This document shows, one piece after another, positions 54,564 to 63,800 of a stretch of DNA of 64,000 nt. Below the pieces are notes generated by a model that had not been told where the DNA came from, searched no databases, and saw nothing but the letters and a program-made list of their open reading frames with translations. The stretch covers positions 108,428-172,427 of the forward strand of contig NZ_AEDD01000005.1 in the NCBI RefSeq assembly GCF_000179615.1, written 5' to 3'. How positions within the stretch are numbered: position 1 is the first letter of the stretch; each line of letters opens with the position of its first letter. The stretch comes from Paenibacillus curdlanolyticus YK9. Its GTDB lineage: Bacteria; Bacillota; Bacilli; Paenibacillales; Paenibacillaceae. Both the position numbers and the translations under genes were made by a program.

Positions 54564-55106
54564 CTACTGCTCCATCTGCTTCGCCAAAAAACCAGCTGCT
54601 GTTTCCGCCATCTTTTGTTCCATCTGCGCCATCTTCAAGCCCTCTTCCTTCGAGAGCAGCACCACCGTGCCGATCGGATCGCCGCCGGCGATAATCGGAG
54701 CCGACACGAAGGAGGCGAATGGCTCGCTTACGTCCTTGATGAGCTCATAAGAGCCGCCGGTGGTTTCGATGATGGTCTTGCGATTTTCCATGCAATTTTC
54801 CAAAATAGAGCCGACTGCTTTATCCAGAAACTCCTTCTTGGACGCGCCGGCGACGGCAATGACGGTATCCCGGTCGGAGATAATCGTCACATGCCCTGTG
54901 CTTTCGGACAGTGATTCGGCGTACTCTTTGGCAAAATCGCCGAGCTCGCCAATCGGGGAATACTTCTTCAAGATGACCTCGCCATCGCGATCCACGAAAA
55001 TCTCCAGCGGATCGCCTTCGCGGATACGAAGCGTTCTCCGGATTTCCTTCGGGATTACTACACGGCCAAGATCGTCGATGCGACGCACAATACCAGTTGC
55101 TTTCAT
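54564..55106 (-). CDS. spoVT: Stage V sporulation protein T, transcriptional regulator
   Basis: Forespore regulator that adjusts late sigma-G genes in B. subtilis. From the ATG at 55106 (GGAAAGTGGGG upstream) it has 180 residues. The N-terminal AbrB swapped-hairpin DNA-binding domain reads MKATGIVRRIDDLGRVVIPK, EIRRTLRIREGDPLEIFVDR. The C-terminal GAF domain (about 55-180) contains VTIISDRDTVIAVAGASKKE and PIIAGGDPIGTVVLLSKEEG. An upstream in-frame start adds 13 unlikely residues. It marks the left end of the conserved core order here; mfd, its usual neighbour, is replaced by the metal transporter genes. Confidence 0.96.
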   Translation of the reverse strand: MKATGIVRRIDDLGRVVIPKEIRRTLRIREGDPLEIFVDRDGEVILKKYSPIGELGDFAKEYAESLSESTGHVTIISDRDTVIAVAGASKKEFLDKAVGSILENCMENRKTIIETTGGSYELIKDVSEPFASFVSAPIIAGGDPIGTVVLLSKEEGLKMAQMEQKMAETAAGFLAKQMEQ

Positions 55107-55445
55107 GTCTTGTTGCCCCACTTTCCCTGAAGATTTTAAGTCCACTGGATACCTGCCGCCGGTTATCGCATTGTGAAGGAGGTTGCTTAGCAGCGAATCG
55201 GCGTGGATTAATCCTGCCGTCCGCTTTGTTTGTAGCCCTATAAGCGTTGTAGACTGCCGCGTGATTCGTACGCCCGCTTATATTGAAGAAGGGATGTTTG
55301 TTTGGAACTTGACCATAGTATTCATCCCCTCCCATTTTCTTATACGCTAACCCTGATGACGAACATGGAGGAAACAAATTCCGCTGCCGCCAACGTTCCG
55401 CGCTGCACTGGCAGCCGGATTTCTGGTCAACATTGGGCTGCGCTC
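55107..55445. other. Intergenic region upstream of spoVT
   Basis: 339 bp without a convincing gene. It includes a candidate sigma-G promoter at 55316-55345 and, next to it, GGGAGGGG followed by ATGAATACTATG, which would open a peptide of 15 codons at most; I do not call that a gene. Confidence 0.6.
55316..55345 (-). promoter_or_regulatory. Candidate sigma-G promoter for spoVT
   Basis: Minus strand GTATA (55341-55345) matches the sigma-G -35 (GHATR); after 18 bp, AATACTA (55316-55322) matches six of seven positions of CATWHTA. It would give a leader of about 200 nt. spoVT is sigma-G dependent in B. subtilis. Confidence 0.4.
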
Positions 55446-57083
55446 TTATCCTTCCCTTTGCCGTGTTTCTCCATCCATTCTTTTGGACGAACGCGCTAAC
55501 GTCCCATCCGGCCCCCGCATAATAAGCTGCCAAATCGCCTGCGCTGCATCACGAACCGTGCGAGGACGCGTCTCGGCTGCATCCTGCAGGAGCCGAAATG
55601 GACGCACAAGCCGCGGCAGATGAAGATCCGCTTGCTCCAGAAGCAGGTCATCGAATAATAGCTCCGTTGAACCCGAAGCGAGCAGCCTCCCGTCCTTCAG
55701 CACAATCACATCCGTCGCCCACTCTGCGGCAAAATCCACATCATGCGTCGCTACGATAAGCGTCAAGCCGCTTTCATGCATTCGCTCCAGCAGCGCCTGC
55801 AGATCGTCGCGACTCTTCGGATCAAGGAACGCCATCGGCTCGTCTAGAATAACGACCTCCGGCCGCATCGCGAGCACGCCTGCAATGGCAACGCGCCGCT
55901 TTTGCCCATAGCTCAGCTCGAAGGGAGAACGGCTGCGCAGCTCACTCATCCCTACAGCGCGCAGCGCTTCAGTTACGCGATCCTGCACCATCTGTTCGTC
56001 CAGCCCGAGATTGCGCGGCCCAAAAGCAACATCCTCCTCGACCGTAGTCGAAAAAATTTGATCATCCGGGTCCTGATACACAACGCCGATTCGCTGGCGC
56101 AGCAGCAAGGCGTTCTCCCTCGTCATTCGCTCGCCGAATACAGATACTTCCCCCGTTGCCGGCTGCTCCAATCCGTTAAGCAGTGAAATGAGCGTCGATT
56201 TGCCCGCGCCATTGGGTCCCATGAGAACGACTTTCGCCCCCTGTCCAATCGAGAACGTTAAGCCGCGCAGCGCTTGAATTCGCCCATATTGATACGTTAC
56301 CCCGCGTACATCAATTGCCATTCCCAAGCCCCCCTGTCCGATCGGCTGACGCCGTCCTCTCCCTGTAAGCCCGGCGCCAAATCCGCCTCTCGCCGTTATA
56401 GACTGATAAATTCTGGAGCTGCGCGCGTAAGCCCGAATAAACAGGACGCCAAGCAGCTCGCCAAACCGTTTGTACGTACTGCGTGACCATAACCACCCGT
56501 CCAGACGCAGGCCCCGCGAACGCTGCGCCTTCACCATTCCTTGCGCCTCTTCCTTCAATAATACGAGGTAACGCAGCATGAGCCCGATAATTTCGAGCAG
56601 CACGGCGGGAATGCCGATCGCCCGCAGGCTTCTGATCAATTGAAACAACGGCGTAGACAGCAGCAGGTAGGTAATAAGCAGGTTCGCGTTAACGACCTTA
56701 AGCAACAGCACGATCGAATGGCGCATCCCCTCCTCCGTCGCAACCCAGCCGAACAAACGAAACAGCTCCGTCCCTCCTTCGGCATGCTGAAACGGCACGA
56801 ATACGATCGCGCCAAGCGCGAATGGAACGATGAGCAGCAATCGGCGCAAAATTTGGAGCAGCGGCAGTCCACCCAGCAGCATGCCAAATAAAAAACAACC
56901 TGCTGCTCCCATGAGAGCCGCAGGATGTCGGAAAAACATCATTGTCGCTAATAAGCCTAATACGGCAAGAAGCCGTTTCGTTGCCCGGCCAGCCGATTTC
57001 TCTGGCGGAGTCATTTGCTCGGTGCCCACTGCTCCGTCATGTTCAGCGCTGGACGCCATCCACTTCAGTTGATCCTGATTCAT
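55446..57083 (-). CDS. Fused CbiQ-CbiO: ECF nickel/cobalt transporter membrane and ATPase subunits
   Basis: About 545 residues. Residues 1-250 are an EcfT/CbiQ-type membrane protein (RLLAVLGLLATMMFFRHPAA, LLLIVPFALGAIVFVPFQHA, arginine motifs AQRSRGLRLD and SITARGGFG). From about residue 255 a complete CbiO ATPase follows: VTYQYGRIQALRGLTFSIG, Walker A LMGPNGAGKSTLISLLNG, ELSYGQKRRVAIAGVLAM, and VVILDEPMAFLDPKS. The two parts are in one frame with no stop. An internal ATG at 56321, seven bases after GGGGGG, could still make a free ATPase. The start at 57083 has GGAGGGG upstream; the gene overlaps the PDGLE gene by 41 nt. Confidence 0.85.
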   Translation of the reverse strand: MNQDQLKWMASSAEHDGAVGTEQMTPPEKSAGRATKRLLAVLGLLATMMFFRHPAALMGAAGCFLFGMLLGGLPLLQILRRLLLIVPFALGAIVFVPFQHAEGGTELFRLFGWVATEEGMRHSIVLLLKVVNANLLITYLLLSTPLFQLIRSLRAIGIPAVLLEIIGLMLRYLVLLKEEAQGMVKAQRSRGLRLDGWLWSRSTYKRFGELLGVLFIRAYARSSRIYQSITARGGFGAGLTGRGRRQPIGQGGLGMAIDVRGVTYQYGRIQALRGLTFSIGQGAKVVLMGPNGAGKSTLISLLNGLEQPATGEVSVFGERMTRENALLLRQRIGVVYQDPDDQIFSTTVEEDVAFGPRNLGLDEQMVQDRVTEALRAVGMSELRSRSPFELSYGQKRRVAIAGVLAMRPEVVILDEPMAFLDPKSRDDLQALLERMHESGLTLIVATHDVDFAAEWATDVIVLKDGRLLASGSTELLFDDLLLEQADLHLPRLVRPFRLLQDAAETRPRTVRDAAQAIWQLIMRGPDGTLARSSKRMDGETRQREG

Positions 57084-57396
57084 GTCGATCCCCTCCACCT
57101 CGCGCCAATGAGCGGGTTAATCCCCACAGCACGGCCGCCATGATCGCAATGCCTAGTACGCCTGCCAGCCCTATGCGAACAGCTGACCAAGGAATGCCCG
57201 CAACTTCGTAGTCCGGAACTAACGCGAGCCGGTTGACAGCGTCTGCCTGATGCAGAAAGCCATGATCCTCCGCCACCCGCTCCAGCCCATCCGGAGAGGA
57301 CGATGCCCAGGGCGACAGCAATCCCGCTACTGCGACCGTAATGATCCCCATCACGATCCATCTGCGCTTATGCCCGGTGACTCGTAATTCGCTCAT
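57043..57396 (-). CDS. PDGLE-domain protein, CbiN/NikN-like transporter subunit
   Basis: 117 residues with two membrane helices (about 12-30, WIVMGIITVAVAGLLSPWA, and about 68-90, AVRIGLAGVLGIAIMAAVLW) around an outside loop starting SSPDGLERVAEDHGFLH, the family signature. It stabilises or assists the CbiM substrate component in Ni/Co ECF transporters. GGGGAGGG precedes the ATG. It overlaps cbiM by 29 nt and the cbiQ-cbiO fusion by 41 nt, so the three are one operon. Confidence 0.88.
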   Translation of the reverse strand: MSELRVTGHKRRWIVMGIITVAVAGLLSPWASSSPDGLERVAEDHGFLHQADAVNRLALVPDYEVAGIPWSAVRIGLAGVLGIAIMAAVLWGLTRSLARGGGDRHESGSTEVDGVQR

Positions 57397-58027
57397 GCGC
57401 GATCCCTCCCCGTGCCGTTAGTGCGCTTCGCTCCATCAAATAGCCCGTCACAAGCATGGTAATGGTTCCTTCGCCAATGCCGATCAGCATATGCCAGCCG
57501 ACCATCGCTTTCAACGCGGTTGCCAGCTCGAACGTACCGGACGCCGCCAACAAAACAGATACCCCTGCCGAAGCCGCAACGATTGACGTCCATGCCGCCA
57601 GCCAAGTAATGAGAGAACGACCTTTCCCTTTAAACGCCCGAATACCTGTCATGTATATGCCATATCCGACAAAGCTGCCGATAAATCCGGTGCACAAAAT
57701 GTTTGCGCCGAGCACCGTGATGCCGCCATCCTGAAATACGACGGCTTGCACGATCAGCACCGCAGCCATAACAATCGTCGCGATCCATGGCCCGAACAGG
57801 ATTGCAGTCATCGTTCCGCCGAGAAAATGGCCTGAGGTTGCGCCGGCAATCGGAAAATTAATCATCTGTGCAGCGAATACGAATGCGCCAATCAGTGCGA
57901 TTAACGGAATTTGCTTCGGTTCCATCGCAAGCCGCGTTCTGCGTAAGCTGTAACCGACAGCGCCCGCCCCAGCAATCGTTGTCGTTATCCACGTCTTTGC
58001 ATCTAGAAACCCGTCCGGAATATGCAT
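57368..58027 (-). CDS. cbiM: CbiM/NikM substrate-specific component of Ni/Co ECF transporter
   Basis: 219 residues, six to seven membrane helices. The N-terminus MHIPDGFLDAKTW is diagnostic: the amino-terminal Met and His2 bind the metal. A second metal-site histidine occurs in GATSGHFLGGTMTAILFGPW. Other helices include TVLGANILCTGFIGSFVGYG and GWHMLIGIGEGTITMLVTGY. Whether the ion is nickel or cobalt cannot be told from sequence alone; no B12 or urease gene is in the window. Own promoter at 58073-58101. Confidence 0.92.
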   Translation of the reverse strand: MHIPDGFLDAKTWITTTIAGAGAVGYSLRRTRLAMEPKQIPLIALIGAFVFAAQMINFPIAGATSGHFLGGTMTAILFGPWIATIVMAAVLIVQAVVFQDGGITVLGANILCTGFIGSFVGYGIYMTGIRAFKGKGRSLITWLAAWTSIVAASAGVSVLLAASGTFELATALKAMVGWHMLIGIGEGTITMLVTGYLMERSALTARGGIAHERITSHRA

Positions 58028-58055
58028 ATACGCCCCACTTTCATGTAAGGTTATC

Positions 58056-58116
58056 TAACATACGTTATTTCCATTATCGGGTATCCTCACTTATTCGTCA
58101 AGCCATTAACAAACGT
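58056..58116 (-). promoter_or_regulatory. cbiM promoter flanked by a direct repeat
   Basis: Minus strand TTGACG (58096-58101), 17-bp spacer, GATAAT (58073-58078). A 10-mer repeat ACGTTTGTTA (58107-58116) and ACGTATGTTA (58056-58065) brackets it, 51 bp apart, which suggests a regulator binding at both sides. I see no cobalamin riboswitch. Confidence 0.6.
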
Positions 58117-58158
58117 AATCTCAGGATGCCGATTCACTCTTTTTGTTAAGCCAAGCTT

Positions 58159-58206
58159 ATGAAAAAAACCGGACACCGCATGGCAAACAAGCGGTTCCGG
58201 TCGGAT
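58159..58206 (-). terminator. Terminator after the urea/guanidine-operon ABC ATPase
   Basis: Minus strand GACCGGAACCGC pairs with GCGGTGTCCGGTT across an 11-base loop and is followed by a T run. It separates the carboxylase operon from cbiM. Limits approximate. Confidence 0.75.
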
Positions 58207-58211
58207 TAGAC

Positions 58212-59048
58212 CTAATCATGCTTGAGAAGCTGCGCCAGCTCGCGCTTCAGCTTCAGGAAGCCCGGCGTCTCTCGCACATCAGCCGTGCGCTCATTCGGAA
58301 GCTCCACCTGAAACTCCCGAATGATGCGGCCCGGATTGGCCCCCATGACCACAATCCGTTGGGACAGGAAGATCGCTTCGTCGATATCGTGAGTGATGAA
58401 CAATACCGTCGTCTTCTCCCTCTCCCACACCTCCAGCAGCATCTCCTGCATCTCAAGCTTCGTCTGCGCATCCAATGCGCCGAACGGCTCATCCATGAGC
58501 AGCACCTTCGGTCGATTGGCGAGCGCCCTTGCAATGGCAACCCGCTGCTTCATGCCGCCTGACAGCTGCTTCGGGTAAGACTTCGCGAACGATTCCAGCC
58601 GAATGATTTTCAGCCAGTGGCTCGATAGGCCTCGACGCACCAGTGTAGGGACGCCTTTGAGCTTCGGCCCATATTCAATATTTTCTCGAACCGTCAGCCA
58701 AGGAAAAAGCGTATAGCCTTGGAACACCATGCCGCGATCAGCGCCCGGCCCGATGATCGCATCGCCATCGACGGTCAGCTCCCCGCCTGTCGGATCCTCC
58801 AGGCCCGCAACGATGCGCAGCAGCGTGGATTTGCCACAGCCCGACGGCCCTAGGATGGTCAGAAATTCATTTTCCGCAATCGTCAGATCAATATCGCGAA
58901 GTGCCTCGAACTGTGTTTTTGCAGATGCGTAAACCTTCTGCAGTCCGCGAATTTCAATTCGGCCTTGGCCTTGACCAGCAGCCACCCCCTCTGTCCGCTC
59001 ATTAACCGGTGCCATTGCTGCGTTCTGCTCATTCCGTACAGGCTGCAT
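58212..59048 (-). CDS. ABC transporter ATP-binding protein of the nitrate/sulfonate/taurine type
   Basis: 278 residues. After a polar 30-residue N-terminal extension the ATPase reads IEIRGLQKVYASAKTQFEAL, Walker A LGPSGCGKSTLLRIVAGLED, Q-loop MVFQGYTLFPWLTVRENIEY, signature QLSGGMKQRVAIARALAN, Walker B VLLMDEPFGALDAQTKLE and H-loop FITHDIDEA. The SsuB/TauB-like sequence and the position after allophanate hydrolase fit the urea-carboxylase-associated uptake system. Its permease and binding protein are not nearby and would have to be upstream of the window edge. GGAGGCGAGG precedes the ATG. Confidence 0.9.
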   Translation of the reverse strand: MQPVRNEQNAAMAPVNERTEGVAAGQGQGRIEIRGLQKVYASAKTQFEALRDIDLTIAENEFLTILGPSGCGKSTLLRIVAGLEDPTGGELTVDGDAIIGPGADRGMVFQGYTLFPWLTVRENIEYGPKLKGVPTLVRRGLSSHWLKIIRLESFAKSYPKQLSGGMKQRVAIARALANRPKVLLMDEPFGALDAQTKLEMQEMLLEVWEREKTTVLFITHDIDEAIFLSQRIVVMGANPGRIIREFQVELPNERTADVRETPGFLKLKRELAQLLKHD

Positions 59049-59068
59049 CGCCCTCGCCTCCTATCGAA

Positions 59069-60850
59069 TCAATTCAAGCTCTGGAGATAATTCCGCCATC
59101 CGCCGAATGCCGTAATATCCTCTGCATCGTGTTCCGCGTAGCCTTCGCAAATAAAGCTTGGCACCTCTCGGCCGTCAGCCAGCTCAACCTTGCCAATTCC
59201 GAGCGGCGCCGGGATCGAGGCCGTGAATCCGCCGAAGGCAGCCAGCGGCATCTCCCACACTTCAATCGCAATCGCAGCTCCACCGCTGCCCGGCGGCTGC
59301 TTAATGAGTCCCGGCTTCGCCGGTGTCGTCGCTAAGCGAAGCAGCTTGTAGCGGGCCGAAGTTGTTGTCTCCTCGACAAAACGGGCGCCGCAGCCCTGCA
59401 TCTGCTTCTCTAGCGGATAGCCCCGCATATGCAGGCCGCATACAGCGACGAGCGTCGTTTCTGTCGCCGCATTAGCGGATGGTCTTGGCGACGCGGTTAC
59501 TGCCATTGACGAGAATCGCTCAGCCGTGTCCCGAACGAGCCCTTCCTCTGCAGCTAAACCAAACAGCGTAATGCCAAATGGCGTATCCGCAAGCGCTGCG
59601 CCAGCCGGAACAGCAACAGCGCACAAATCCAGCAGATTGCAATGATTCGTATACCGCCCCATGTCGCGGTTCGTCTCAACAGGGTTGTCGCGCACTTGCT
59701 CGCGCGTCCATGTGCCGCCGGCCGTCGGCAGGATGAGCACGGCTCCCTGAAGCAGCTCACGTGCCTGTTTTCTGTAACGCTGGAGCTTATGCATCGTCTG
59801 GAATAAAGAAGCGGCCGTATGCTGCTCGGCAGCCCCCGAGCGCAAGATGCGCTCCGTGACCGGCACAGCCGTGTCCGGGTGAGCCTCAATAAAGCTGCCC
59901 AAGCCTGCCCATCGCTCCGCAACCCACGGCCCCTCATAGAGAAGCGCTGCCGCTGCGGAGAACAGCTCCGTATCCAGATAGCTGACTGCAATCCCGAGCG
60001 ACACGACCCGGGATACTGCTGCATGCCATGCCGCTTCATACGCCTCTGCATAAGGCCCGTAAAACGCTGGCGTCTGCTCCGGCAGCACAATCCGCGAAGG
60101 AGGCACTGATTGCGGGGCAGGGAAGCCGCGCGACCATGGGTCATCCGCATGGACGCCGCGGGCGACCGCATCGACAGCGTAAGCATCCGCCAGATCGGCG
60201 GCGAACATCGTGACGCAATCCAAGCTTTCGCAGGCAGGCACGACACCCTTGAGCGGCCATGCGCCCATGCTCGGCTTGTAGCCGACCAGCCCATTCAGCG
60301 CCGCTGGAACGCGGCCGCTGCCGGCCGTATCGGTGCCAAGCGAGAATGCGGCTTGCCCTAGGGCGACCGCGACAGCGGAGCCGGAGCTCGAGCCGCCGCT
60401 TATAAGCTCGGGGCGAAGCGCATTATGCGTTTCGCCGTAAGGGCTGCGCGTGCCGACGAGGCCGGTGGCGAACTGGTCGAGATTCGTTTTGCCAAGAGGG
60501 ATCGCCCCTGCTTCTATTAAACGCTCGACAACAGCGGCATGCCCGGTCGGCGTGTAAGCATATTCCGCGCAAGCTGCCGTCGTCGGCACGCCTGCAAGGT
60601 CGATATTGTCCTTGATCGCGAATGGAATTCCCCATAGCGGGGAGCTAGCCCGATCAAGTGTCCTCAGACGCTCCAAGTAAGGGGCAACAAGCTCTGCCGA
60701 AGGAGGCGTAATCCATATATTCATCGCAACAGCCGTTTCCGCACGATGAATGATTTCGCCTACGACCTCCTCAGGCGTCAGCGCTTGACTCTCATATTGC
60801 TCCTGCAGCCATGCAATTGTGAAAGCAGCTGGCAATGTTGTTTTCTGCAT
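59069..60850 (-). CDS. atzF: Allophanate hydrolase
   Basis: Hydrolyses allophanate (urea-1-carboxylate) to ammonia and CO2. 593 residues from the ATG at 60850, which overlaps the carboxylase stop as TAATG with GGAGGTG upstream; the longer open frame is carboxylase sequence. The amidase-signature domain has the catalytic lysine in WGIPFAIKDNIDLAGVPTT, the Ser-cis-Ser loop in SGGSSSGSAVAVALGQAAF and GTDTAGSGRVPAALNGLVGY with the nucleophile. The C-terminal domain (about 470-593; LVAVCGLHMRGYPLEKQMQG, GFTASIPAPLGIGKVELADG) is the AtzF/DUR1,2-type extension that decarboxylates the intermediate. Confidence 0.95.
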   Translation of the reverse strand: MQKTTLPAAFTIAWLQEQYESQALTPEEVVGEIIHRAETAVAMNIWITPPSAELVAPYLERLRTLDRASSPLWGIPFAIKDNIDLAGVPTTAACAEYAYTPTGHAAVVERLIEAGAIPLGKTNLDQFATGLVGTRSPYGETHNALRPELISGGSSSGSAVAVALGQAAFSLGTDTAGSGRVPAALNGLVGYKPSMGAWPLKGVVPACESLDCVTMFAADLADAYAVDAVARGVHADDPWSRGFPAPQSVPPSRIVLPEQTPAFYGPYAEAYEAAWHAAVSRVVSLGIAVSYLDTELFSAAAALLYEGPWVAERWAGLGSFIEAHPDTAVPVTERILRSGAAEQHTAASLFQTMHKLQRYRKQARELLQGAVLILPTAGGTWTREQVRDNPVETNRDMGRYTNHCNLLDLCAVAVPAGAALADTPFGITLFGLAAEEGLVRDTAERFSSMAVTASPRPSANAATETTLVAVCGLHMRGYPLEKQMQGCGARFVEETTTSARYKLLRLATTPAKPGLIKQPPGSGGAAIAIEVWEMPLAAFGGFTASIPAPLGIGKVELADGREVPSFICEGYAEHDAEDITAFGGWRNYLQSLN

Positions 60851-63800
60851 TACACTGACACCTCCGCTTCCGATGGCGCCATCGCCACGATCAACTGGCC
60901 GGCATGCACCGAATCGCCCGGTTTGACGTAACTCGCATTCATCACATGGCCATCGCACGGCGCTTGCTGCGAAAATTCCATCTTCATGCTTTCCACAATG
61001 ATGAGCGTATCGCCCTTCTTCACCTGCTGACCTGGCTCAACGAGCACCTTCCATACGCTGCCCGGCATGTTGCATCGCACCGCTTCCGCGCCTTCTGGCA
61101 GCTCATCGTCTCCAGCAGGCTTCGCTTGCTCGGGCTCCGACACGTATTCCGCCAGCCCTTGCGCTTTCCAGTTCTCCCGCTCCGCTTGGAAGGCAGCCTG
61201 CTGCTTGTCGCGGAACGTGCCTGCGCTTGCCTCAATCTCATCGAGGAAGCGCAAATATTCGCCCAAATCAAACGTCGTTTCGGTAATGCTCACCTCATAA
61301 CGGCCGCGCGGGAAGTCCTCACGCAGCTGCAGCAGCTCATCCGCCTCAACTGGATAGAATTGAATCTGGTCGAAGAAGCGAAGCAGCCACGGCTTGCCGC
61401 TTTGGAAGCTATCCGTCGAAGAGCGGAGACGATTCCACATCTGGATCGTCCGCCCGACGAACTGGTAGCCGCCCGGCCCCTCCATCCCGTACACGCACAT
61501 GTATGCGCCGCCGATGCCAACTGCATTTTCCGGCGTCCACGTCCGAGCGGGGTTATACTTCGTCGTGACGAGACGGTGACGGGGATCAATTGGCGTCGCT
61601 ACCGGTGCGCCTAAGTACACATCGCCCAGCCCCATGACAAGATAGCTCGCATCATAAACAATTCGTCTGACATCCTCGATCGAATCAAGCCCGTTCACGC
61701 GCCGGATGAACTCCAAATTGCTCGGGCACCAAGGCGCATCGGGGCGAACGCCTTGCTGATAACGCTCGATCGCAAGCTGCGTTGCCGGGTCATCCCATGA
61801 CAGCGGCAATCGCACGATGCGGGACGGCACGCGAATCGACTCCAGCGGCGGTAGCTGGCGATCCAACTCCAGCAGCCTTGCGCAGGCTTCGCGAACCGTA
61901 ATGCGCGAACGGTCGATATGCACCTGAAGCGATCGAATGCCCGGCGTCAAATCCAGCACCGGTACGGCGCCGCTCTCTTGAATCGCCTGCATAAGCGCAT
62001 GAGCTTGGAACCGCAGCTTGAGATCCAGCTCCATCGGTCCGTATTCTACAAGCAAATTCTCATCGCCGCTGCAGCGGATCGTAATCGGGAAAGCATGGCC
62101 TTCGGTCACTCGCGCCAAGATCGGATAATCGGTATCGAATGGGCGCTCACCCGGCAGTTCCATTGCCCGGGCAATAAATGCCCGCTCGCCTTCACCGATG
62201 GCGTTCAACCATTGCGTCTGTTGATCGCGCAGCCTATCCGCTTCCTCAAGTGTAATAAGGCGGAAGCGCACTTTATCGCCGGGGCGCAGCTGTCCGATTT
62301 TCCAAAACTCAGCCGATGCGGTCGTAACGGGACACACGAATCCGCCCAGGCTCGGGCCGTCCGGTCCAAGCAAAATCGGCATGTCGCCCGTCAGGTCAAG
62401 CGTACCTACTGCGTAGGCATTGTCATGAATATTCGACGGATGCAAGCCCGCTTCGCCGCCGTCCTCACGCGCCCAGCGCGGTGCGGGTCCAATCAATCGC
62501 ACGCCTGTACGGGAGCTGTTAAAATGCACCTCGTAGCTAGTCGCCGCAAGCTCCTCCAGAAACGCCGGAAGCAAAAACTCCGCAGAGCAGTGCGGCCCCG
62601 GAATGACGCCAATCGTCCACTCGCTCGTCAGCGCAGGACGTTCGGACAGCGCAAGCTCAACTCGATTAATCGGCGCCACGCTGTTCGAATCCGAGCCTAA
62701 GCGCACGCCCAGCACATCGCCCGTGCGAAGCGCCCGCCCGCCATGTCCGCCGAAGCCGCCAAGCGTGAACGTAGCTGCGCTGCCGAGAATGCGCGGCATA
62801 TCGAGCCCGCCTGCGATGAGCAAGTAGGTGCGCAGCCCTTCCTGCGCCTCACCGAACTTGAGCACTTGGCCGCGGCGGCCAAGAACTGGCTGGTAGGTCG
62901 GAACGCTCTCATGATCCAGCTTTGCCTGCATATCCGCGCCCGTTAAGCAGAACCAGATGTCGCTGCGGAACGTATACGAGCCGCCGCGAAGCGTAAGCTC
63001 GATGCCCGCAGCATCATCGGCGTTGCCCAGCAGCTTGTTGCCGATTCGGAACGACAGCGGGTCCATCGGTCCGCATGGCGGTACGCCGACATCCCAATGT
63101 CCGGTCCGGCCCGGATAATCCTGCACCGTCGATTGAACGCCGCCATCCAGCACCTCAATTGCAGGCTCGGAAGGGTCATACCCGTTCAACATGCGGGTAT
63201 AGACATCGCCCTCGACAACCGCCTCATCCTGCAGCAGCGATTGGATATAAGATAGGTTCGTCGTAATGCCGTACATACGCGTTTCCGAGAGCGCCTTAAT
63301 CAGCTTCGCAATCGCGTCGGCGCGGTCGCGGCCATGGACGATGATTTTCGCGAGCATCGGATCGTATAGCGAAGTTACCGTGATGCCGTCGCGTACCCAC
63401 GTTTCGTTGCGCGCATCCGCCGAGAATACCGCACGATCGAGCTGGCCCGCGCTAGGACGGAAGTTATGATGACAATCCTCCGCGTAGATGCGCGCCTGCA
63501 TGCTATGGCCTTGCGATGCAGGAACGAACGACTCCAGATTATGCAGCTCATTGGCCGCCTCCTTGACCATCCATTCCACAAGATCAAGGCCGAGCACCTC
63601 TTCGGTTACGCCATGCTCCACTTGGAGCCGCGTGTTCACTTCAAGGAAATAGAATTCGCTCGACTGCGGATCATATAGAAACTCTACCGTCCCTGCGCTC
63701 CGGTAGCCGGCTTCCGCCGCCAGGCTGCGTGCAGCCTCGAACATCCGCTCTCGAACCGCTTGCGCGAATTTCGGCGCCGGGCTTTCCTCGATCACCTTCT

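Noticed and set aside
54820-55533. 237-codon minus-strand frame overlapping spoVT and its upstream region
   Set aside because: Out of frame with spoVT, compositionally odd and without similarity to known folds.
58028-58158. Cobalamin riboswitch before cbiM
   Set aside because: The leader from the predicted start is only about 40 nt and lacks the conserved B12-box; the rest is promoter.
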